Below are positions 35,881-48,565 of a DNA stretch of 64,000 nucleotides, in pieces. The DNA lies in the NCBI GenBank assembly GCA_033182465.1, contig CP137328.1, positions 1,302,001-1,366,000 of the forward strand, in the 5' to 3' direction. The notes beneath the pieces are model-generated. The model was not told the DNA's origin, did not search any database, and saw nothing but the letters and a program-made list of their open reading frames with translations. The position numbers and the translations under genes are program-made. The stretch's first letter is position 1, and each line of letters starts with the position of its first letter. This stretch comes from Sanghuangporus weigelae (taxonomy: Eukaryota; Basidiomycota; Agaricomycetes; Hymenochaetales; Hymenochaetaceae).

Positions 35881-36278
35881 TGTCACCGATTGTCAAGAGA
35901 GCAATAGTGTTGCTGACTCTCAGGACCCAGGGTATCCCCGCTGATCACCTGCGCAGTGGCGGGGAAGCACATGCCTCTAATATTACCTAAATGGGAGCGG
36001 AGTCTTGGGTCAGTGCACGGTCCTTGGCGGAGATGATAGGGAGCAAAGCGACTAACAGAGAGAAGAGGAGTGCACTCGAATCTATTCTGGACTTCTTCTG
36101 GACACTACATACATGAGGTCTATATATACTGGGTAATACTGGTGACGAGTATAACAGAGGCGGCGACGGTAATAGCACATCACAGGCGCATGATCGGGGC
36201 GGGCCCGAAGATCGGGGCACAGCGCAAAGCTGCCAAGACACGGGTGCACGCCAATTGGGTTGGCAGTGATTGGCGCGG

Positions 36279-38059
36279 TGTAGTGGGTGGTGTGTGTCTC
36301 TGAAGGTGCTACCAATGTCCGTCCTACTAAGGGTGCTGAATGTATGAAGAAACCTCCAAAAATGAGATGCCGACGCTATCAGACTCTAAATCCCCACTAC
36401 CTAGCAGATGCCAGGAACCATTGGAGACGTGATGGAGGGGTGTAGGGATGCCGAAGTATGAAAGGGATAGGCTAATAGGGCCGCTGCTCAAGAGGGGGGA
36501 TCACAGGAGGCTGCTGACATGGTGGAAACTCAGACACAGGGTCGGCAGGACCGTATAAGATGAATATAAGGGCTGAACTGGAGCAAGTTGGTGGAGAAGG
36601 CGCCACTGGGTCGTCTGGTATGATGCTTGTGTCGCTGGATAGCCACCGACGTCAAATAGAGGGGTACAGGAATGAGGGGGAGGCCACATGAGTCCACCGA
36701 AGTAGTGTAAACGCGATAGGTGAAAGAAAAGGACTGTATAAGATGAGTATATAGACTAAGCTGGGGTGAAAGGCTGGAAAGGGTGCTGCAGAGGAGTCTG
36801 ATAGGAGGCCTGTGTCACTGAAGTGTCGCCAATGTCAAATAAAGGGGCGCTAACGAGGTACAAGAGGGGTGGAGGAAGCTCAGGGTTAAATCCCGAGCTT
36901 CTACACACTCGCTGAATGTCAGAGCGGCCGAGGCGTATCAGAGGCGGCAAAGGCAAGTAGAATGATGAATCAAGCAAGAGGAGATGCCAATGATAATATA
37001 TAGTCAAGAGGGAGGCTCAGAGTGAGGGATATCTTGAACTCCGGCGCTCAGTCTAGTACATACTCTCTTAGATGATGGTCTCTTTTTGATGATCTCTTCT
37101 CTACCAACCTAATATAAGCTCTATATATATTCTGCTGCTGTCGCTGACATGTCCTACTGTCTGACAACATCTCCTGAGTCATCTAGGTCACCAAGGGCCA
37201 CTGCCAGAGCGCCCAGGTGAAATCTGAGAGTGGCAATGTGAGGGGGGCATCCAATAGCATGAAATATCGAGTATCTGCAATAATACAGGCACCAGCGGAC
37301 TTGGGCTTGGCACGCCAATGTACCATATGCCTACCTTCCATACATGGTCTAATGGAGGCTGCCGCATCGGGGGGAAGTCGGGAAACGTCGGAACCAATGA
37401 TCGGAGGCTAATATTGCATATATGAGACAAGGGGCGCATCAGTCAGTGTTCCTGAGGTGTCTGATGCATTGGTGGCACTCAATACAGAGTGTGGGCAATC
37501 TCTAGTGACTAATATGAGTGGTTGGAGTGGCGGTGCTGCGGGGGACTGCTGGATCGGTGCCAGATACGTCGTAATGAGGCATATAAGCACATATGACTAT
37601 ATGTAGCTCCCTAGGCAATGGGGGACTGCTTGGTAAGCTGTAGGAGGCGTCGGCAAAGGTACCTGAGGATGTCTGAATGTCCGCCGCATCAATCAGCACC
37701 ATGGGGGGCCGACTCGGAGGCACCCAGAGTCACCTCAAGGCTGTATATATGGTAAATCGTAAGATTGGCAGCCTGTAGTCACTCAGGGATGTGTCCTATA
37801 GTGCCTGGTGCTAGGTAGGAGTCGTCAGCAGACCTGTCTGAGTGTAGGAGAGCCATCGGCGGATCGATCTGGGCCTTAGGAGGGCGCTGCAGTACAGTAC
37901 ATGTGCTGGAATTGGTGGAAATGTGCTCAAATGGTGTCTTGAGTGCAGTAGGAGTATGCCCTCACACTCTGAGGTGTAGGCGGCACTGGGATATGGTATC
38001 TGCAGTAGGAGGGAGTCATAGTATGAGTGTACTGGCACAGGAGGGGCCAGTGCACTACA
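36279..38059 (-). mobile_element. LTR-like element family B, copy B3
   Basis: 1,781 bp, reverse orientation, flanked by perfect GCGG duplications (36275-36278, 38060-38063). Inserted in C3 two bases away from the site used by B1 in C1. TATA box near 37121-37129 on the minus strand. No coding sequence. Confidence 0.88.
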
Positions 38060-38463
38060 GCGGCACATCATATCATCGGGCGCGCTCGGATCGCTAAGTG
38101 GTCGCATCATATGAATATGAAACATCAGGGGAGTCAATAATACTAAAGTGGGGAATACGCTAGTGGCCGCCGCGTCCGACACCAGACTTGGCGCGCAAAG
38201 TGGCATAGTATGAACATGAAACGTGGTACCTTGGACCTTGTAAAACCTCCAGCCGACGTCGGATAAACCAATTGACGGGAGCCGACAAACATTTGATTGG
38301 CTGTACAGTTCGATATACTTCCGCCGCTGTAGCAGATACATCCGCCACAATGTTCCAGGCGCCCGCATATCGGAAGACGCAGCTGGCCAAGCGCACTCGG
38401 TTTGGAAAGTCTGGAGGATCTGGGTACCTTGTCTATGATGCCAAGACAGTTTGAGGAGGCCGC

Positions 38464-39949
38464 TGAAACTCCTGTGGGCTTTCTGATACCGGACAGGGAG
38501 TATAAAGTTCGAGGGGCTGCCTTAGAATACCTTTGAGTAGTTAGCAGAGAGATACACCTAGACCAGAGGCTAGTGGAAATGAAGGGATAATGGAATATAC
38601 GAGAGAAGGGTTGTATGAGGGCTGAGGAACGCGTGGGAAGCGCTCGAGGAATGGATCCCGAGGATGGGCTTCTCCCGAGATTGATGGTGGCGGTGCAAAG
38701 GCTAAATCGACTCTCCGGCTCAACTGCGAGCTCTGGACTAAAGCCGACTTACACAAGGCACGAGAACTAATCTAACTAAGGCTACGCTAGTCGAACCACC
38801 AACTCGAACGTGACTAATCGACCGTGCTAACTCACTGGGAAGCGACAGCAGCCGATCTCACTCGGAGTCTAAAGTGTCGGAACGCAGCGTAACGATTCGA
38901 AACGCGATTTGAAGGACGGGGACAGTAACTGAGCGACCTTAACGTGATACAAGAGATGGAGGGACTTTACGGTGATGAAAAGGGATAATATGGTGTCCTT
39001 TTCCGACGACAGTGGAGAGGGGAAGGTGTTACGAGACCGAAAGCACGCGGCACGCTAAATAACTGGGTTACGAGCGAAACCAGCGAAACCGATCGGAACA
39101 CGCAATGAAGTTTCGATCCGGATGACAGAGACAGGATGGGTCCTTTATACGAACTAGGCGAACTATACGAACGTACGAACGGCTCTGCTGCGAAGAGAGG
39201 TCACCGATCGACTGTACAGAACACGAAATATCGTATATTATGCTTTAGAGACGAGAGAGTTTTCTATGAACAAGAAGAACTCGAAGCTGGGGGACTAGAG
39301 ACCGTCAGAGAACCCCCTCCCTCCACTACGAGAGTCGTGCTGAATTTATACTAAGCGTCCAAACTGAGCCTCCCATCGGTCAGAAAACATAAGCCATAAG
39401 AAAAAGGGGAACGCATATCACTTATCCACCATGGAGAGGGGCGCATATGAATGGTTAAGGGACACATAAAACAGAAAGAAACAATACTAAGCATGGTCGG
39501 AACGAGAGCATAAAGAAATAAACGGGACGCATATAAAAAGGTGAGATCATAAGCGAAGCCTTCGGAACCGGGTGTCTTTGAGCGGAACGAGTCGGAACTT
39601 GGGGAAAAGACTTGGAAAGACCTCGGCTAGCCTTACAGAGCAAATCTGCGACGTTTTGAATGGGAGAGGGACTGTGGACGACGCTGCAGGGTCAAATCTC
39701 TTTGTCAGGAGTACGAATCCGGGATCCGGAGACTTGTGATTGACGCGTGTAGGATCGTCGCGTGATTCTTCCGCCGTGTCTTATATGATGGCCGATCACG
39801 GAACGGTGCACGTGCCATTTAGACTATGGCGTTCTTGCTAAGTCCCCTCGCTCCAGCGAAACCAGTCGGAACCGGGCGAAACCAGTCGGAATACCGTGGA
39901 ACTGGTCGTAACGACTTCGTACGCTCCCAAGCTTTAGTCTTACTCTTCA
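38464..39949 (+). mobile_element. LTR-like element family D, copy D2
   Basis: 1,486 bp, TGAAACTCCTG to ACTCTTCA, flanked by perfect CCGC duplications (38460-38463, 39950-39953). Very similar to D1 over its full length. Inserted in C3 at a site different from the D1 site in C1. Confidence 0.88.
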
Positions 39950-42900
39950 CCGCTCAGAGACGCAAAGCAGCGACACCGGGCACGCGGAAAGAGGCAACTG
40001 AAGACGTGACAGTACATCGGCACCACAGAGCAGTGGTGGTCCGACAGATGTCGCCAGTCTGCTTGAACTGATGCATGGAGTAATTTCATTTTTCTTGACT
40101 GTCTGGAGGCTTGCCTAAAGGTGTCTGGTTCGAGAGAGGCTAAACCCGCTTTCGAATGAGGGGAGTCGGTGACCCTATTGGTCGAGCGGTGACTTGAGGA
40201 GCGGTGATCGGATAGTCATAAGGAGTGGCAGAGGCGTAGCGGTCGCCGCACAATGGTATACTGTACAGAGTACTGAGGGGCCTGTACCGATGTACAGAGT
40301 ACTGAGGGGCCTGTACCGATGTACTGGTACAGGCAAGTGCGGCGCACTACACTGATTACCTGTTTTCAACTCTTAATAGATCCATCATTGCTGCCTTCAA
40401 ACCAGAAGATAAACTGGTGCTCCTTGAAGAGCTTGGCAATGCGAAGGAATCATCTTTTGACAACGTCAACAGGCAAGTAGTACCAGCTGAGCTAGAAGAA
40501 ATAGTTGATGATGAGGGTTTTCAGGACGATCAGACGTAAATGTTGGAATAACTGGTCACACGATTAAAGGACTCTTTTTATTGCGTTCATTAAAATATAA
40601 TCACCCCGATGTACACTATCTAGATGTGAAAATGCAAGGCAGTTTTAACCTTCAAAAGATCCTGTCCAACATAAACCCAGAAGAGTCAGAGGACAATGAT
40701 GACTTCAACATCTATGATGACTTATTTATTAGAAGAGCGAGTGCACAAGGAGGCGACTCAGATGTGATAAGGGTGGGTGAGCAGATTCAAACCACTATAA
40801 AAAAAGAGGTTGTGATGGAAGAACCTTACCATGAGAACATTGTTACCCAGATAAACAATATTAAAGCAATATGGGATGTGGTTGGCAGACGTGCGGCTGA
40901 GGTATGGCGTGAAGGCATAGAGGATGCGACATGTAGACAGTTCGTAAGAAGGAGTGGTGGCAAGGAGCTTGATGCATTTGTCAGCATTGTCCACCTTCAG
41001 GTAGCCAACAATGATGAGGCAGAGGTATCAAATTCTCTTTTAGAGGAAGAAAATCTCATTGACACTCATGCGCTCATCGACTCGGGTTGTACAGGTTCCT
41101 ACATCAACAAAGAATTTGTCAAGCGGTACAGTTTTCCAACTCAGAAGTATATATGCCAGAGACCAGTCTTCAACACCAACGGTACAAGCAATGAAGGCAG
41201 ACTGATTAAAGAATACGTGGTTATATGTATGATCTTTGGAAAACATAAAGAGGAGATTCGCCTAGCAGTGATGTTGTTAGCGTCAAGCAATATCTTCCTT
41301 GGTTACAATTTGTTGCAGAAACATAACCCTGAGATTGACTGGAAGGTTGGCAAGATCGACTTCACTCACTGCCCTGACAAGTGCACGTCCACACTGTTGA
41401 AGGAGGAGACAGATGACAAGTATGTAAAGAAGGTGCAGTTAGAGGAGGCAATGAAGTGGCCGCCTTATCTAGAGGAGCACGCAGATGTCTTTAGCGAGGA
41501 ATCGTTCAAACAGTTACCTGATCATCAAACATAGGACCACACTATTGACCTAAAACCAGATTTCAAGCCAAGTGATTACAAGGTGTATCCATTGTCGCCA
41601 AAGGAACAAGAGGCGATGAAGGCTTTTATCAAAGAAAACCTTGCATCAGGACATATTCGGTGGTCAAAATCTCCAATAGCATTGCCATTCTTCTTTATCA
41701 AGAAGGAGGATGGAAGCTTATGAGCAATCCAAGACTATCGAAAGCTCAACAAGGGGACAATTAAAAATAAGTACCCCTTGCCATTAGTCAACGAACTCAT
41801 CGATAAGGTCAAGAACGCTAAGTACATCACTAAGCTTGACATCCATTGGGGATATTACAATGTCCGGATCCGCGAAAGCGACGAGTGGAAGGCAGTGTTC
41901 AGAACGAACCTGGGATTATTTGAATGGACGGTGATGTTCTTTGGTCTATGCAATGCGCTGGCAATATTCCAAGGCTTCATGAATGATATCTTTAGGGAAT
42001 TCATTTATGAGGGTGTTGTCATTATTTACCTTGACAACATACTCATTTTCTCGAACACCCTGGAAGAATATTGTGAGCGAACCAGATGAGTCTTTGAAAT
42101 TCTTCGACAAAATAAACTTTTCCTGAAGCTGCAGAAATGTGAGTTCAAGGTCAGTACAGTTAAGTATCTTGGGCACATCATTGGCAACAGTGAAGTACAT
42201 ACGGACCCGAAGAAGACAGCTGCAGTGCAAGAATGGCCAGTCCTGAAGAACATTTATGAACTACAATAGTTCCTTGGCTTAGGAGACTGATTACGTTGCT
42301 TTGTCCAAGGATACAGTTCAGTTATCAAATCATTGATATCACTGACAGGTAAAGTGGAGTGGAAGTGGAGAGAGGAGGAACAACAAGCATTTGAGTAGTT
42401 GAAGGACCGACTGAGTAGTCCACCAGTATTAGTCATTCCAAATAATGACGACCCTTTCCATGTCGAAGCAGATGCATCGGACTTTGCAACTGGTGGCGTA
42501 TTCCTTCAGAAGCAAGAGGGTAAATGGAGGGTCATTGTATATCAATCATTGACACTGTTGGACGCTGAGTGGAACTATGAGATATACGACAAGGAGATGC
42601 TTGCTGTTGTTCAAGCACTCAAGGAGTGGCGACAATACCTCCAAGGAGCCAACAAGCCATTCAAAGTCTGGACCAATCATACAAATCTGACGTATTTTAG
42701 GTCTCTAAAAAAGCTAAATTGTTGACAAGTGCATTGGAGACTCAACATCACTGAGTTTGATTTCTCATTGGTACACAGTCTGGGAAAGACACTGGAAAAA
42801 GCTAATCTCTTGTCACATTGTGCAGATTATGATAAGGGTGAATATGACAACAAAGGTGTAACATTCATCAAGGACGAATGGTTGGTCAGGGGTGCAGTGG

Positions 42901-43468
42901 AGACGTCGAGGGACATGCTCATGGCAGCGATCAAGGAGGCACAGGAGAAGATGGATGAGAAGGACAGACTGTCAAACTTAGAGTTCAAAGATGGTCTATG
43001 AAAGAAGGGAGTGGTGGCCAAACTGTTGGGGGCAACAACAAAGAAGTTCTGGAACATCTTTGTATCGACAAGCGTCAGAGAGGCGGTGATGAAGAAATGC
43101 CACGACTCAATGTTAGCTGGACACCCAGAAGCAAACAAGACAGTGGCAATGGTAAGCTGAAGTTTCTGGTGGCCCAATGTATATATCGATGTTCGGAACT
43201 ATGTGTTAGAGCACACAAATCTAGTAAGGGACCACTGAGTCCAGTAGTGAGTACACTTGATGTATATTAACAGTCTAACTACATACCTGAGTCCAGTGGT
43301 GAGTACACTTGATATAGAGTACTCACCAATGGACTGTGCCGCTTTTACAGAAGATTACATAAGCATCACATAATCAAGAAAGCGGACATAACAAAGAATA
43401 TAAACAGAACAATAAATAAAGAATAGTAATAGTGTCAGGATTATACTTCTAACACTCCCCCCTGATCT

Positions 43469-43570
43469 GACACTTCTGTCACATGTATGTCACATATGTT
43501 ACAATGTGTGACACATCACGGATGTGTACACATCTCGCTTGTGTGACATATGTCACACATTGTGACACAT
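43469..43570. repeat. Small palindromic TGTCACA-rich insertion in copia 1
   Basis: About 100 bp absent from the equivalent position of the other copia copies, composed of repeated TGTCACA/TGTGACA motifs in both orientations (for example TGTGTGACATATGTCACACA). It could fold into one or two hairpins. Confidence 0.7.
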
Positions 43571-46500
43571 CTTATTTCAATCCTAGCATCCTGCACATCT
43601 CCTGCACCTTCACTCTACTAAGTGCCTTGCATGATGTCAGCTGACATGGTCTGAGTAGGCAAGTAATGCACATTAATATGACCAGCCTCTACAACATCTC
43701 TCAACCAGTAGAAGCGCAGATCTAGGTGTTTCATGCGTCCATGATGCTCAGGATTGTTTGCCACAGACAGAGCAGACTGGTTATCAATGTACAGGGAAGA
43801 AGGTGCATCAAACTTGTAGCCAAACTCTGTAAACAGATTTCTAAGCCACATAATCTCTTGTCCTGCACTGACAGCAGCAATGTACTCTGCTTCAGTGGTA
43901 GATAGAGTGACAAAGGGCTGCAACTTGCTAGCCCAGCTGATAGTACCAGTTCCCATCTTAACAACCATCCCACTTGTGGACTGTCTGTTATCCTCATTTC
44001 CTCCATGGTCAGCATCACAGAAGGTAGTGAACAGCTCAGAGGACTTAGGATCAGGTGCATAAGTCAGCCTGAAGTCCTTTGTGCCCTGTAGATAGCGACA
44101 TAAATGCATTGCTGCCTTCCAATGAGCTGGACCAGGATTGGAACTAAAGCGTCCCAAGACACCAACTGCATAAGCAATGTCTGGCCTAGTAGCTATAGCC
44201 AGATACATAAGTGCACCAATCAATTGCTTGTAGAGCACCTGCTTCATGTACTCAGTTTCTGCAGGAGTCTTAGAAGCCATGTCCTTGCTGAGCTTCTACT
44301 CAGGGAGAGGAGTAGTAACAGTGCCACAGTTGCTCATGCTGAAGCGCTCTAGCACATCAATAGTGTACTATCTCTGTGACAGACTGATAGAGTGCTTGGA
44401 GTGGTCTCTCTCAATGTGGACTCTTAACAGGAATGAGGTCGGGCCCAACTCATGCAGCTTGAAGTGCTTAGCCAGTTCATCTCTGACAGACTCATACTGC
44501 TGCTTAGACTTTGCAGCAATAGTCATGTCATCAACATAGACTGGAATGATGATGCGCACTTCATCTCTGCTGTATACCCAAATGCTGTAATCGCAGCGCA
44601 CTAACTTGAAGCCCATGTTCTTCATCACTGAATCAAGTTTCTTGTGCCATTGATGGCCAGCCTGCTTAAGGCCATAAATTGACTTGATCAGCTTGAGAAC
44701 AAATACAGGGCCAAAGTAGTCCTCAAATCCTTCAGGCTGGCTCATATAGACATCATGCTCCATCTCACCATTGAGGAAAGCAGTAGAGATGTCAATACTG
44801 TACAGCTCAAGGTCTTCAAATGCAGCCAATGCCAGGATAGCTCTAAGTGCAGCCTATTTAGCTGTAGGAGCAAACACTTGAGAGAACTCAAGTCTTGGCT
44901 GCTGTGAGAAGCCCTTGGCCACCAGCCTTGCCTTGTACCTGTCTACAGAGCCATCTGCTTTGCGCTTGAGCTTGAACACTCATCTGCATCCAATAGACTT
45001 TCTGCCAGAAGGCAGTCTGACTGACTCAAATGTGCCATTCTCAATCAGACTGATAAATTCCTCCATAACTGCTTTCTCCCAGAGGTCTGCATCAGGACGT
45101 CCTTTGATGTCCTTCCACTGATAGGGTTCAGGACTGATGTGTTGCACATCTTGTGCAGAGAACACATGCTCAGCGCAATTAGATAACTGGAATGCATATT
45201 CCAGAGCATCTTTATAAGATAGATAAATGTCCTCTAGTCCTGCATTAGCACTAAAATCTATTAGGCCAGCAAACATTAGTGCTTCGGCTTGCAACTCCTC
45301 TTCTGACATGATGTCCAGTTCATCAGGTGAGTCACTGTCTATGTCAACATCCTGCTTTGGCTGCTCTACAACATCTGGCTGAGCTGTAGAGACAGTATCA
45401 GAAGCAGTGTCAGGTGCAGTGTTAGATACAGTTGGCTCTGCTGAGTTGAAGTTGAAGCGCTGTAGTGAAATAGGGGAGCCTGACACACATCTGGGAAGGC
45501 GCTGTCCAACATAGTCCACATCCCACCAGCCAGTGGTATAACGTCTAATAGGTCTCCACATTGGATCTGACCACCAGGGAGAAGCAGGCCTTTGTTTCTT
45601 TGAGGCCTGCTCCGATAGCAGTGGTGAAGTAGTGTGTTCACGCTTTGGTGGATGAATAGCTGATGAAGGAGGATGATGTGGAGGACTATGTAAAGGAGGA
45701 CTAGGTGATGGATTAGGTAGAGGACTAGGTGTAGTGTAAGTGTAGGCATAGGAGAATCTGCTAGATCATCTGCACAGGAGCAGGTGGAGGAGGAGGAGCT
45801 GGTAGAACATCAATAGCATCCTTTACTCCCCCCTGTTCTGGCAGGTCTTCTGTCTGTAGAGGCATATTCACACTCAGGTCAACTGGGTTTCTAGATGTAC
45901 CAGGGAAGACTCTCTCATCAAATTGAGCAGAGTCACTAATGACTTCCTTCCTAGTAAGTGGATTCCAGAACAACCAGCCTTTATAGTTAGAGGGGTAGCC
46001 TAGAAACACACATTTCTATGTGTGGGACTGTAGCTGCTTGTGTTGATCTTTCTTCACAAGCACATAGGAAGTCCATCCAAATACACGCAAGTGAGAGACA
46101 TCTGGCTTTGACTAGAACCAGAGCTCATAGGGTGTACTGGTAGACACTGCAAAGGTGGGAGAGCGGTTGTACACATGCACAAATGCCACTGCATCCCACC
46201 AGAAGCTAGAGGGCAGGTGTGCTTTATTAAGCATAGTAGTAATGCTCTCTGCAAGTGTCCTGTTGGCATGCACTGCAACACCATTCTGATGAGGTTCATC
46301 TCTAATAGTGTGCTGCCTATGAATGCCTGCAATGATGCAGAACTGGTCCCATTCCTTAGACATATACTCTCCACCTTTATCATCACGAGTGGCCTTGATC
46401 TTCACTCCTAACTGGTTCTCTGCATAGGCCTTAAATTGCTTAAAGACAGCAAATGCATCACTCTTCTTCTTCAATGGAAGAACAGCCCAGTAGCGGCTGT

Positions 46501-46763
46501 AATCATCAATGAAGATAATCCAATATTTGAAGTCATGTCTAGATTGGTCAGGCAATAGACTATAAACATTAGAGTGAACCAATTGGAGGAGACCAGAAGC
46601 TCTGTGAGATGCAAGTTTGGAGACATTAGACCTGTGCTGCTTGCCAGCAATGCAAGATTCACAGATAGGATCTAGAGTGCTCTTAGACTTGATAACCATT
46701 CCCTTGACTAACTCCTCAGTTATCAATCTGTTTACATCACTATGATTAAGGTGTGCAAAGCAC

Positions 46764-48565
46764 TGTAGTGCACTGGCTCCTCCTGTGCCAGTACACTCAT
46801 ACTATGACTCCCTCCTACTACAGATACCATATCCCAGTGCCGCCTACACCTCAGAGTGTGAGGGCATACTCCTACTGCACTCAAGACACCATTTGAGCAC
46901 ATTTCCACCAATTCCAGCACATGTACTGTACTGCAGCGCCCTCCTAAGGCCCAGATTGATCCACCAATGGCTCTCCTACACTCAGACAGGTCTGCTGACG
47001 ACTCCTACCCAGCACCAGGCACTATAGGACACATCCCTGAGTGACTACAGGCTGCCAATCTTACGATTTACCATATATACAGCCTTGAGGTGACTCTGGG
47101 TGCCTCCGAGTTGGCCCCCCATGGTGCCGATTGATGCGGCGGACATTCAGACATCCTCAGGTACCTTTGCCGACACCTCCTACAGCTTACCAAGCAGTCC
47201 CCCATTGCCTAGGGAGCTACATATAGTCATATGTGCTTATATGCCTCATTACGACGTATCTGGCGCCGATCCAGCAGTCCCCTGCAGCACCGCCACTCCA
47301 ACCACTCATATTAGTCACTAGAGATTGCCCACACTCTGTATTGAGTGCCACCAACGCATCAGACACCTCAGGAACACTGACTGATGCGCCCCTTGTCTCA
47401 TATATACAATATTAGCCTCCGATCATCGGCTCCGACATTTCCCAACTTCCCCGCAATGTGGCGGCCCCCATTAGACCATGTATAAAAGGTAGGCATGTGG
47501 TACATTGGCGTGCCAAGCCCCCGACTTGCACCGCCAAGCTCAACTCCGCTGGCGCCTGTATTATTGCAGATACTTGATATTTCATGCTATTGGATGCCCC
47601 CTTCACATTGCCGCTCTCAGATTTCACCTGGGCACTCCGGCAGCGGCCCTTGGCAACCCAGATGACTCAGGAGATGTTGTCAGACAGTAGGACATGTTGG
47701 CAACAGCAGTAGAGTATATATAGAGCTTAGTTCATCTTAGAAAGAGACAATCATCTGAGAGAGCATGTACTAGACCGAGCGCCGGAGTTCGAGATATCCC
47801 TCACTCTGAGTCTCCCCTCATGTACTGAGCCTCCCCCTTGACTATATATTATCCTTGACACCTCCTCTTGCTTGATTCATTGTTCTACCTGCCTTGGCCG
47901 CCTCTGATACACCTTGGCCGCTCTGATATTCAGCGAGTGTGTAGAAGCTCGGGATTTAACCCTGAGCTTCCTCCACCTCTCTTGTACCTCGTCGGCACCC
48001 CTCTATCTGACGTCGGCGACCCTTCAGCGACCCAGGCTTCCTATCAGACTCCTCTGCACCGTCCTTTCCAGCCTTTCACTCCAGTTTATTCCATATATTG
48101 ATCTTATATGGTCTTTTCCTTTCATCTATCGCATTTACGCTACTTTGGCGGATTCGTGCAGCCTCCCCCTCATTCCTGCTTGACCTATTTGACATCGGCG
48201 GCTATCCAGCGATACAGGCATCATACCAGACGACCCAGTGGCGCCTTCTCCACCCACTTGCTCCAGTTCAGCCCTTATATTTATCTTATACGGTCCTGCT
48301 GACCCTGTATCTGAGTTTCCACCACGTCGGCAGCCTCCTGTGATCCCCCCTTTTGAGCGGTGGCCCTATTAGCTCATTCCTTTCATACTTCGGCATCCCT
48401 AGACCCATCCATCACGTCTCTGACGGTCCCTGGCATCTGCTGGGTAGTGGGGATTTAGAGTCTAATAGCATCGACATCTTATTTTTGGAGGTTTCTTCAT
48501 ACATTCAGCACCCTTAGTAGGACGGACATTGGTAGCACCTTCAGAGACACACACCACCCACTACA
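46764..48565 (+). mobile_element. LTR-like element family B, copy B4
   Basis: 1,802 bp inserted in copia 1; flanks GCAC (46760-46763) and GCGC (48566-48569). The empty site is visible in copia 3 near 57440 (reverse complement). TATATATAG box near 47715. Shows that B was active after this copia insertion. Confidence 0.9.

Larger units (their letters stand above)
33719..40351 (-). mobile_element. LTR-like element family C, copy C3 (hosts E, B3, D2)
   Basis: Plus-strand ends TGTAGACTATC and GGCGCACTACA, flanks CCGG (33715-33718) and CTGA (40352-40355). Removing E (33858-35340), B3 (36279-38059) and D2 (38464-39949) leaves about 1.9 kb, the longest C copy, because it carries nearly three internal tandem repeats of ~126 bp. 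No coding sequence. Confidence 0.83.
33533..40377 (+). mobile_element. tRNA-like repeat unit G, copy 1 (split by C3)
   Basis: A 208-bp unit starting TGTTAGGATTATG and ending CAACTCTTAAT, inserted in the gypsy gag region with a perfect 6-bp AGATCC duplication (33527-33532 and 40378-40383). C3 entered it after the cloverleaf, duplicating CCGG (CTGA on the right). An 18-bp hairpin AGGATTATGTAATCCT lies at its start. The tRNA-like domain is at 33645-33716. Confidence 0.75.
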
